Shown: one piece after another, positions 1 to 5,862 of the stretch
Layout of the letters: each line of letters starts with the position of its first letter
Position numbering within the stretch: the first letter of the stretch is position 1
Assembly: GCA_902490005.1 (NCBI GenBank)
Contig: CABUCM010000049.1
Span: 1 to 16,436, forward strand
Length of the DNA stretch: 16,436 nt
Source of the DNA: an uncultured Ruminiclostridium sp.
GTDB taxonomy: Bacteria; Bacillota; Clostridia; Oscillospirales; Acutalibacteraceae
Direction: 5' to 3'
Notes under the pieces: generated by a model
What the model was told of the DNA's origin: nothing
Databases searched by the model: none
Seen by the model: the letters and a program-made list of their open reading frames with translations, nothing else
Made by a program: the position numbers and the translations under genes

Positions 1-585
1 TTGGACGGCATGGGGTGTATCCCCGGCACCCGCCACGCCCATATGGAAGGTAAAGATAAAAAACGCGTTGCCCATCACATTGATTACGTTCATCACCAGG
101 GAAACCACCATGGAAACCTTGGAGTTCCCCATGGCCCGGAACAGGGCCGCGCAGGAGTTATACACCCCTAAAAACGGATAGGAAATGGCCGATATCCAAA
201 GGTAGGTAATACACGCCGCCATGACGTCATCGTCGATGGCGCCGAAAAACAAGCGGATCAACTGGGTCTGAAACAGCAGGGTCAGCGCCATGATTACAAC
301 GGAAATAGCAATGGTTACCACCATTAGCTGGTCCGCCGATTCACAGGCTTTTTTCCGGTTTCTCGCCCCCAGATACTGGGAGGTAACCACCGCGCCGCCG
401 GTGCCCAAGGCCGCGAAGATATTGATGAGCAATATGTTAATCATATCCACCAGAGACACGCCGGAAACCGCCGCCTCTCCCGCATAGGATACCATCATCA
501 CATCCGCCATACCCACGGTCAGCGCCAGGGCCTGTTCCACCACAAGCGGAAGAATCAGCCTTTTTAAATCCGCATTGGAAAACAT
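1..585 (-). CDS. MATE-family efflux transporter (N-terminal part, runs off the left edge)
   Basis: This is the N-terminal ~195 residues of a multidrug/toxin-extrusion (MATE) inner-membrane transporter. Such proteins export cationic drugs or metabolites using an ion gradient. The translation begins MFSNADLKRLILPLVVEQAL and continues through hydrophobic stretches containing VGMADVMMVSYAGEAAVSGVSLVD, NILLINIFAALGTGGAVVTSQYLGA and AALFRAMGNSKVSMVV. This is the usual MATE pattern of helix 1, then the GxADxxMVS...G...VSGVSL loop and helix 2. About five membrane helices are visible and the C-terminal half is outside the window. I chose ATG at 585 because family members start just before F-S-N. A GTG at 588 and an in-frame GTG at 624 are alternatives, and no strong Shine-Dalgarno decides between them. 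The gene lies about 120 nt downstream of the HAD gene on the same strand and may be co-transcribed. The substrate cannot be told from sequence. Confidence 0.88.
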   Translation of the reverse strand, partial: MFSNADLKRLILPLVVEQALALTVGMADVMMVSYAGEAAVSGVSLVDMINILLINIFAALGTGGAVVTSQYLGARNRKKACESADQLMVVTIAISVVIMALTLLFQTQLIRLFFGAIDDDVMAACITYLWISAISYPFLGVYNSCAALFRAMGNSKVSMVVSLVMNVINVMGNAFFIFTFHMGVAGAGDTPHAVQ

Positions 586-708
586 CACTATGCTCTCATC
601 TCTATTCTTGTTAGGATTGTTCACGCCGCGTTTTTTGCCCCAATTTTCCGCGCCAGCCTTTTCACTTTCCTTTTCCCATGGCCGCGCGCCGCAACTTTTG
701 TATTTCCA

Positions 709-1365
709 TTACCATTCCAGCAAAAGCTTCTCAAGGGCCGCTACAGAACCCGCCACACGGTCCGCGCCGGCTGTTTCTAGTTCTCCCTCTTCCCCATAGC
801 CGAACGCAACCCCTACGGAGTCGATGCCGTTTTTCTTGGCGCCGATGATATCGTGCTTCCGGTCTCCCACCATCACCGTCAAAGGCATCTCTTCCCCGGC
901 CAAGGATAACCGGGCAAACGCCTCCCGGATCACCTCCGCCTTATCCACGCGGGTGCCGTCCAGTTCGCTGCCCACAATCTCCTGGAAATAGCCGGAAAGC
1001 CCAAAGTGCTCTAAAATTTCCCTGGCGAACACCTCCGGCTTGGAGGTCGCCACCGCCAAAATCTTTCCCGCCTGGTTCAGGCTGCGGAGCATCTCCCCGA
1101 TTCCTGGATAAACCCGGTTTTCAAACATGCCCTTTGCCCGGAACCTTTCCCGGTATTTTTTCACCGCCAGCTGCGCTTCCTGTTCAGAAAGGCCGCCGTA
1201 CTTTTCAAAGGACTCCGCCAGAGGAGGGCCGATATAACAATAAAGCTCCTCTTGCCTGGGTTTTTCCCGCCCCACAGAAGCCAGAGCGTATTGAACGCAT
1301 TTGGTAATGCCTTCCGCCGGGTCCGTGAGCGTGCCATCCAGGTCGAATAACAAATACCGGTGCAA
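709..1365 (-). CDS. HAD-superfamily phosphatase, phosphoglycolate phosphatase (Gph) type
   Basis: This is a cytoplasmic HAD-IA hydrolase of about 218 aa, a usual length for Gph/PpaX-type enzymes that dephosphorylate small phosphorylated metabolites. Motif I is FDLDGTLTD, with the nucleophile at D8 and the acid/base at D10. Motif II is VATSKP, and motif IV is VMVGDRKHDIIGAK at about residues 164-175. The IGPPL sequence near residue 45 lies in the helical cap of this clade. I prefer a TTG start at 1365: it has AGGAAAGGA 9 nt upstream and gives the typical first residues M-H-R-Y-L-L-F-D. An ATG at 1389 is the alternative; it lies directly against a strong hairpin and lacks a clear ribosome site. 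The reading frame stays open upstream to 1503, but that stretch is the structured leader and does not look coding. The promoter is at 1540-1568. The exact substrate is unknown. Confidence 0.85.
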   Translation of the reverse strand: MHRYLLFDLDGTLTDPAEGITKCVQYALASVGREKPRQEELYCYIGPPLAESFEKYGGLSEQEAQLAVKKYRERFRAKGMFENRVYPGIGEMLRSLNQAGKILAVATSKPEVFAREILEHFGLSGYFQEIVGSELDGTRVDKAEVIREAFARLSLAGEEMPLTVMVGDRKHDIIGAKKNGIDSVGVAFGYGEEGELETAGADRVAGSVAALEKLLLEW

Positions 1366-1389
1366 TGGGCCACATCCTTTCCTTCTCAT

Positions 1390-1432
1390 AAAAGCCCGTT
1401 CTTCTCCGCGCCCCAGAGAAGAACGGGCTTTT
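1390..1432. promoter_or_regulatory. 17-bp perfect hairpin in the HAD leader (terminator or attenuator-like)
   Basis: AAAAGCCCGTTCTTCTC at 1390-1406 is exactly complementary to 1416-1432 around a 9-nt loop. The arms end in A4/T4, so the element looks like an intrinsic terminator on either strand. It lies inside the minus-strand leader, downstream of the promoter at 1540-1568 and immediately before the HAD start codon. It could therefore act as an attenuator or a translation-blocking hairpin rather than a gene-end terminator. No plus-strand gene ends here. The structure is directly visible; the regulatory role is inferred. Confidence 0.7.
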
Positions 1433-1450
1433 CCTATTCTGTTTTCGCCA

Positions 1451-1501
1451 GCCGCAGGGACGCGCCTCCCATCAAGCGCGCCTGCTTTTCCCCCTTGCGG
1501 C
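1451..1501 (-). promoter_or_regulatory. GC-rich alternative stem-loop in the HAD leader
   Basis: In the minus-strand leader, CGCGC/GCGCG (1461-1465 with 1476-1480) forms an inner helix. The outer arm at 1451-1459 can pair in two exclusive ways. GCAGG (1454-1458) can pair with CCTGC at 1481-1485, or GCCGCAGGG (1451-1459) can pair with the segment at 1492-1501 with one bulged base. Competing pairings of this sort, upstream of a terminator-like hairpin, resemble a leader switch. No known riboswitch class (for example T-box) was recognised. Confidence 0.35.
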
Positions 1502-1539
1502 AAGCTTTTTCACACTGCCGCCGCTCTTTCGTTAGCCCT

Positions 1540-1568
1540 ATTATATCCCATTCTTTCTGGAAAAACAA
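1540..1568 (-). promoter_or_regulatory. Sigma-A-like promoter for the HAD gene
   Basis: Reading the minus strand, a TTGTTT -35 box (1563-1568) is followed after exactly 17 nt by a perfect TATAAT -10 box (1540-1545). Transcription would start near 1533, leaving a leader of about 145-170 nt before the HAD start codon. Confidence 0.65.
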
Positions 1569-1636
1569 TGCGCCAAACGGCAGAAAATATTTTCTTTTTC
1601 ACCGGGATAAAAAAGGGGACGCCAAGCTCTAAAAAA

Positions 1637-1665
1637 TTGACAAAAGGTCAATTTCCTGGTATATT
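1637..1665 (+). promoter_or_regulatory. Sigma-A-like promoter for the fusion gene, with inverted repeat at -35
   Basis: A perfect TTGACA (1637-1642) is followed by 17 nt and TATATT (1660-1665). The predicted start is near 1672, giving a ~125-nt leader. The inverted repeat TTGAC-AAAAG-GTCAA spans 1637-1651 and covers the -35 box, so a bound repressor would block polymerase. The promoter is well supported; the operator idea is an inference. Confidence 0.7.
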
Positions 1666-1796
1666 TTTTAGTAATGTGAAAAAATGGGGCGGTTTGTCGA
1701 TTTCGCCGCTTCCCTCTTTTGATTCAGGGCGTTTTTATATTCCCTTTTTTTGAAAAATGTCCTGAACAAGGCAAAAATCACCAAGGAGGATCCATA

Positions 1797-4328
1797 ATGA
1801 AATTAGCGTTTTCTACTTTGGGCTGTCCGGAATTCGGGTGGTCCGACGTTTATTCCATGGCGAAGGACTTAGGTTTTCAGGGCGTTGAGGTCCGCGGCCT
1901 TGGAGATGAACTTTTTGACGGCAAAACCAAACCCTTCAAGCAGGAAAACCTGCCTAAGACCCTTGCGCAGCTGAAAAAAATCCATATGAACATTTCCTGT
2001 ATTTCTTCCGGCGCCTGCTTGAAATTCGCGGACAAAGCCGAAGAAACCCACCGGGAGCTGATTCATTCCATCGACGTAGCCGCCCAGCTGGAAACCCCCT
2101 ATGTCCGTATTCTGGCGGACCGCCACCCTGCTCCTGACGGGGAGGTAGACGACAACGTGGTGCTGAAGGCCCTGCGGGCCTTGATCCCTTACGCGGAGGA
2201 AAAGGGCGTCACCCTGCTGGTGGAAACCAACGGCGTTTACGCCGATACCGCCCGCCTGGCAGGCCTTTTGAACCAGATTGAAAGCGACAACATCGGCGCG
2301 TTGTGGGATATGCACCATCCTTTCCGCTATGGAAACGAAACCCCGGAGCAGACGGTGCAGAACCTGGGCGCTTATATTAAATATACCCATATCAAGGATT
2401 CCGTGGTGGAAAACGGGAAAGTAGCCTACAAAATGATGGGCGAAGGCGACCTGCCGGTGGATGCCATCATGCGCGCCCTGCGTTCCATCAATTACGAGGG
2501 CTACATCTCCTTGGAATGGCTGAAAAGCTATATGCCGGAGTTAAACGACGCCGGCGTGGTGTTTCCCCAATTCACCCACTTTATGTCCCAGTACCTGGGC
2601 GGGAAAGACGAATCCCGCCGGCTTTACGACAACAACCAGAAAACCGGAAAATATGTCTGGCCCAAGGAGCATTTGATCGACCTGACCTTCCCCCAGGTAT
2701 TGGACCGCATGGCGGAGGAGTTTCCGGACCAGTACGCCTTCCGGTACACCACCCTGGATTACACCCGTACATACGCTGAGTTCCGGGACGACGTGGATAC
2801 CTTTGCCCGGGCTTTGATCGCTATGGGCGTGCGGCCCGGCGACCATGTGGCCATCTGGGCCACCAACGTGCCCCAGTGGTACATCACCTTCTGGGCCACC
2901 ACCAAAATTGGCGCGGTACTGGTCACGGTGAACACCGCTTATAAAATTCACGAGGCGGAATACCTGCTCCGCCAGTCAGACACCCACACCCTGGTGATGA
3001 TCGACGGATTCAAGGATTCCGATTATGTGGCCATCATCAAAGAGCTTTGCCCGGAGCTGGAAACCACGGAAAAGGGCAAACCCCTTCACTGCAAGCGCCT
3101 GCCGTTCCTGCGGAACATCGTCACGGTGGATTCCGCCCAAAAGGGCTGCTATACCTGGCAGGAGGCTATCGACCTTTCCGCGCTGGTTCCTGTAGAGGAG
3201 GTCTACCGCCGGGCGGCGGCCATCAATAAGAACGACGTGTGCAACATGCAGTACACTTCCGGCACCACGGGCTTCCCAAAAGGCGTGATGCTGACCCACT
3301 ATAACGTGGTGAACAACGGTAAGGCCATCGGCGACTGTATGGACCTTTCCACCGCGGACCGAATGATGATCCAGGTGCCTATGTTCCATTGCTTCGGCAT
3401 GGTGCTGGCTATGACCGCTTCTATGACCCACGGCACCACCATGAGCCCCATTCCGGCTTTCTCTCCCAAAAAGGGCTTGGCCTGCATCAACCAGGAAAAG
3501 ATCACCGCCTTCCACGGCGTGCCCACCATGTTTATCGCCATGCTGGGCCATGAGGATTTTGAAAAAACCGACTTCAGCTATATGCGCACCGGCATTATGG
3601 CGGGCAGCCCCTGCCCGGTAAAGGTCATGCAGGATGTCATCGACAAAATGCACATGACGGAAATCTGCATCACCTATGGGCAGACAGAGGCCTCCCCCGG
3701 CTGTACCATGAGCAAAACCACCGATTCCCTGGAGGCCCGGGTAAACACCGTTGGCGCCGCCATGTTTGGGGTGGAATGTAAAATCGTGGACCCGGAGACA
3801 AACGAGGACCTGCCTGATAATGTGGACGGCGAGTTTGTGGCCAAGGGTTATAATATCATGAAGGGCTATTACAAAATGCCGGAGGCCACCGCGGCCGCCA
3901 TCGACGAAAACGGCTGGCTGCATACCGGCGACCTGGCCCGCAGGGATGAAAACGGCTATTACAAAATCACCGGCCGTATTAAGGATATGATCATCCGGGG
4001 CGGTGAAAATATTTATCCCAAGGAGATCGAGGACTTTATTTACACCCATCCTAAGGTATCCGACGTGCAGGTCATCGGCGTGCCGGATAAGCAGTACGGC
4101 GAGGAAATCATGGCCTGCGTGGTGCTGAAAGCCGGAGAAGCCATGACGGAGGACGAACTGAAGGAATATGTGGCGGTCCACATGGCCAAGCACAAAATCC
4201 CCCGTTACGTGGATTTTGTAGACGGCTTCCCCATGAATGCCGCCGGAAAAATCCTGAAATACAAAATGCGGGAGCAGGCGGTGGAAAAGTTAAACCTACA
4301 AGCCGCCAACAGCATCGAGACCGCTTAA
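1797..4328 (+). CDS. Fusion: sugar-phosphate isomerase/epimerase TIM barrel + acyl-CoA synthetase
   Basis: This is an 843-aa two-domain cytoplasmic protein. Residues 1-~275 match the xylose-isomerase-like TIM barrel (AP-endonuclease-2 family). Candidate metal ligands are E143 (LVETN), D171 (LWDMHH), H198 (YTHIKD) and E240 (SLEW). Residues ~290-843 form a full ANL-superfamily acyl-CoA ligase: P-loop YTSGTTGFPKG (486-496), VPMFHCFGMV, YGQTE (627-631), TGD (710-712), GRIKDMIIRGGENIYPKEIE, and catalytic lysine K818 in NAAGKILKYK. The ligase half resembles medium/long-chain fatty acyl-CoA synthetases of the FadD/ACSF2 type, which activate an acid with ATP and load it onto CoA. The start is fixed by AAGGAGG before ATG 1797; the frame stays open to 1719 but that part is leader. 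The join is in frame with no internal stop. A terminator at 4335-4363 makes it monocistronic. The acid substrate and the role of the barrel are unknown. Confidence 0.9.
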   Translation: MKLAFSTLGCPEFGWSDVYSMAKDLGFQGVEVRGLGDELFDGKTKPFKQENLPKTLAQLKKIHMNISCISSGACLKFADKAEETHRELIHSIDVAAQLETPYVRILADRHPAPDGEVDDNVVLKALRALIPYAEEKGVTLLVETNGVYADTARLAGLLNQIESDNIGALWDMHHPFRYGNETPEQTVQNLGAYIKYTHIKDSVVENGKVAYKMMGEGDLPVDAIMRALRSINYEGYISLEWLKSYMPELNDAGVVFPQFTHFMSQYLGGKDESRRLYDNNQKTGKYVWPKEHLIDLTFPQVLDRMAEEFPDQYAFRYTTLDYTRTYAEFRDDVDTFARALIAMGVRPGDHVAIWATNVPQWYITFWATTKIGAVLVTVNTAYKIHEAEYLLRQSDTHTLVMIDGFKDSDYVAIIKELCPELETTEKGKPLHCKRLPFLRNIVTVDSAQKGCYTWQEAIDLSALVPVEEVYRRAAAINKNDVCNMQYTSGTTGFPKGVMLTHYNVVNNGKAIGDCMDLSTADRMMIQVPMFHCFGMVLAMTASMTHGTTMSPIPAFSPKKGLACINQEKITAFHGVPTMFIAMLGHEDFEKTDFSYMRTGIMAGSPCPVKVMQDVIDKMHMTEICITYGQTEASPGCTMSKTTDSLEARVNTVGAAMFGVECKIVDPETNEDLPDNVDGEFVAKGYNIMKGYYKMPEATAAAIDENGWLHTGDLARRDENGYYKITGRIKDMIIRGGENIYPKEIEDFIYTHPKVSDVQVIGVPDKQYGEEIMACVVLKAGEAMTEDELKEYVAVHMAKHKIPRYVDFVDGFPMNAAGKILKYKMREQAVEKLNLQAANSIETA

Positions 4329-4334
4329 ACCACC

Positions 4335-4363
4335 CAGCCCCCGGAGGAACCGGGGGCTGTTTT
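4335..4363 (+). terminator. Intrinsic terminator of the fusion gene
   Basis: CAGCCCCCGG (4335-4344) pairs perfectly with CCGGGGGCTG (4350-4359) around the loop AGGAA, followed by TTTT. It begins 6 nt after the stop codon of the fusion gene. Confidence 0.88.
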
Positions 4364-4377
4364 CACAAAAAGAGGCC

Positions 4378-4430
4378 GCCGTAAAACTCCAATGATGCTT
4401 TTGACGGCCCGAATCCCCGGCACCGCCGGG
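4378..4430 (+). promoter_or_regulatory. Two small stem-loops in the leader of the RNA methyltransferase gene
   Basis: GCCGTAAAA (4378-4386) can pair with TTTT-G-ACGGC (4399-4408) with one bulge. CCCGGC (4416-4421) pairs with GCCGGG (4425-4430) across a 3-nt loop and ends 18 nt before ATG 4449. Neither has a T-run, so they are not terminators. No convincing promoter was found in this 85-nt gap. A role in expression is only a possibility. Confidence 0.3.
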
Positions 4431-4448
4431 TAATCTGAGAGGAACCCT

Positions 4449-5777
4449 ATGGAAGAAAATAAAAAACGCCGCTCCCCCGCTGGCTCTCGCCGGCCCTGCC
4501 AGCAAAGCCATCCCCGCCGGCAAAGCCAGCCACACCAGCCGGATCGGCAAAGCCAGCCTGATCGGCAGGGCCGAGCCCTGCAGCAAGCCAGTCCCCAGTC
4601 TCCTGGCCAGCAGGGCCGGGAGCCTTCCTGTCCCGTTTACCGGAAATGCGGCGGCTGCCAGCTTCAAAACATGGACTATGCCCGCCAGCTGCAGTTCAAG
4701 CAGCGGAAGGTGGAGGGCTTGCTGGGAGAATTTCAAAAGGTAGAACCCATCATCGGCATGGAAACGCCCTATCACTACCGCAACAAGGTTTCCGCCGCCT
4801 TCGCCCTCACCAGAAGCAAACAGATCATTTCTGGGGTTTACCAGGACAGCACCCACCGGATTATTCCGGTGGACCAGTGCCTCATTGAGGATCAAAAGGC
4901 CGACGAGATCATTTGCTCTATCCGGCGCTTAATGAAAAGCTTTAAGCTTTTTCCCTTCGACGAGATAACGCAAAAGGGGTTTTTGCGCCACGTGTTGGTC
5001 AAACGGGGCTTTGCCACCAACCAGATCATGGTGGTGCTGGTGACGGGAACGCCTATTTTCCCGGCAAAAAAGCGGTTTGTAGAGGCTCTTTTAAAGCTGC
5101 ACCCAGAGATCACCACCATTTTAATGAATATCAACGACCGCTACACCAGCATGGTGCTGGGGGACCAGGAAAAGGTGCTTTACGGGCCTGGAAAAATTGA
5201 GGATATCCTGTGCGGCTGCCGGTTTCAAATTTCCGCCAAGTCTTTTTATCAGATCAACCCGCTCCAGACGGAAGTATTATACGGCAAGGCCATGGAATAC
5301 GCCGGGCTGACAGGAACGGAAATTGTGATTGACGCTTACTGCGGTATCGGCACCATCGGCCTGGTGGCGGCCAAGCAGGGGGCAAAAAAGGTGACCGGCG
5401 TGGAGCTGAACCGGGACGCGGTAAAGGATGCTATCGGAAACGCCAAAAGGAACCAGTTGTCCAACGCCTGGTTCTGTGTTGGGGACGCCGGGGAATTCAT
5501 GCTGGAAATGTCCTTGGAAAAAGAACCCGTGGACGTGGTTTTCATGGATCCGCCCCGGGCAGGCAGCGACCAGACCTTTCTCTCTTCCCTGATTGCCCTT
5601 TCCCCGAAAAAGGTGGTTTATATTTCCTGTAACCCGGAAACCCAGCAACGGGACCTGAGGTATCTCACCGCCAAAGGGAATTACCGGGTGGAGCGGATTC
5701 AACCGGTGGACATGTTTCCCCACACCAACCATGTGGAAACCGTGTGCCTGCTCACCCGGGCAGGGGGCGGGAAATAA
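4449..5777 (+). CDS. rlmD: 23S rRNA uracil-C5 methyltransferase, RlmD/RlmCD/TrmA family
   Basis: This 442-aa SAM-dependent methyltransferase should make 5-methyluridine in 23S rRNA. A cysteine set C61, C67, C70 (CPVYRKCGGC) plus C144 (VDQC) fits the [4Fe-4S] site of RlmD-type enzymes. The SAM-binding loop is DAYCGIGTIG (295-304). The active site shows DPPRAG (from D367), the nucleophile C394 in ISCNPE, and E430 in HTNHVET. The usual N-terminal TRAM domain is absent. In its place, residues ~5-60 are a low-complexity Arg/Gln/Pro/Ser tail coded by imperfect DNA repeats. The start is ATG 4449, with AGAGG 6 nt upstream. Clostridial genomes often hold several paralogues, so the exact modified uridine (747, 1939 or both) is not decided. 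The gene ends at a bidirectional terminator. Confidence 0.9.
   Translation: MEENKKRRSPAGSRRPCQQSHPRRQSQPHQPDRQSQPDRQGRALQQASPQSPGQQGREPSCPVYRKCGGCQLQNMDYARQLQFKQRKVEGLLGEFQKVEPIIGMETPYHYRNKVSAAFALTRSKQIISGVYQDSTHRIIPVDQCLIEDQKADEIICSIRRLMKSFKLFPFDEITQKGFLRHVLVKRGFATNQIMVVLVTGTPIFPAKKRFVEALLKLHPEITTILMNINDRYTSMVLGDQEKVLYGPGKIEDILCGCRFQISAKSFYQINPLQTEVLYGKAMEYAGLTGTEIVIDAYCGIGTIGLVAAKQGAKKVTGVELNRDAVKDAIGNAKRNQLSNAWFCVGDAGEFMLEMSLEKEPVDVVFMDPPRAGSDQTFLSSLIALSPKKVVYISCNPETQQRDLRYLTAKGNYRVERIQPVDMFPHTNHVETVCLLTRAGGGK
4491..4567 (+). repeat. Imperfect direct repeats coding the Gln/Pro/Arg-rich tail
   Basis: The unit CGGCAAAGCCAGCC occurs at 4518-4531 and 4545-4558, spaced 27 nt apart so the reading frame is kept. 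A diverged copy (CCAGCAAAGCCATCC) begins near 4498, and GATCGGCA recurs at 4542-4549 and 4560-4567. The repeats code the Q-S-Q-P/D-R-Q pattern at the N-terminus of the methyltransferase and look like slippage-prone tandem expansion. Confidence 0.65.
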
Positions 5778-5807
5778 GCTTTATGTGTTTTTACGTTTTA
5801 TCTTATA

Positions 5808-5842
5808 AAAAGCGGGACCAGCTGATTGCTGGTCCCGCTTTT
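5808..5842. terminator. Bidirectional intrinsic terminator between converging genes
   Basis: AAAAGCGGGACCAGC (5808-5822) and its exact complement (5828-5842) form a 15-bp stem with a TGATT loop, flanked by A4/T4 on both sides. It lies between the stop codons of the methyltransferase (plus) and the GH3 gene (minus), so it can end transcripts from both directions. Confidence 0.92.
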
Positions 5843-5862
5843 GGATTTATTGCATTTTCCTT

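Larger units (their letters stand above)
1366..1796. other. Divergent intergenic region between the HAD and fusion genes
   Basis: This 431-bp stretch carries no convincing gene. The frames open across it are shadows or upstream extensions without ribosome sites. It holds the HAD leader with two stem-loops (1390-1432 and 1451-1501), a minus-strand promoter (1540-1568), a plus-strand promoter (1637-1665) and the ~125-nt leader of the fusion gene, which ends in AAGGAGG just before its ATG. Predicted start sites are about 1533 (minus) and 1672 (plus), so the two transcripts diverge without overlapping. Confidence 0.7.

Noticed and set aside
1301..1753. Overlapping plus-strand open frames across the HAD leader and the divergent promoters
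   Set aside because: Rich in Ser/Pro/Phe with no domain and no ribosome site; they cross both promoters and the hairpins.
2976..4193. A 405-codon open frame on the minus strand, antisense to the acyl-CoA synthetase half
   Set aside because: His/Gly-rich translation without any recognisable domain or ribosome site, fully covered by a gene with clear motifs; a GC-driven antisense shadow.
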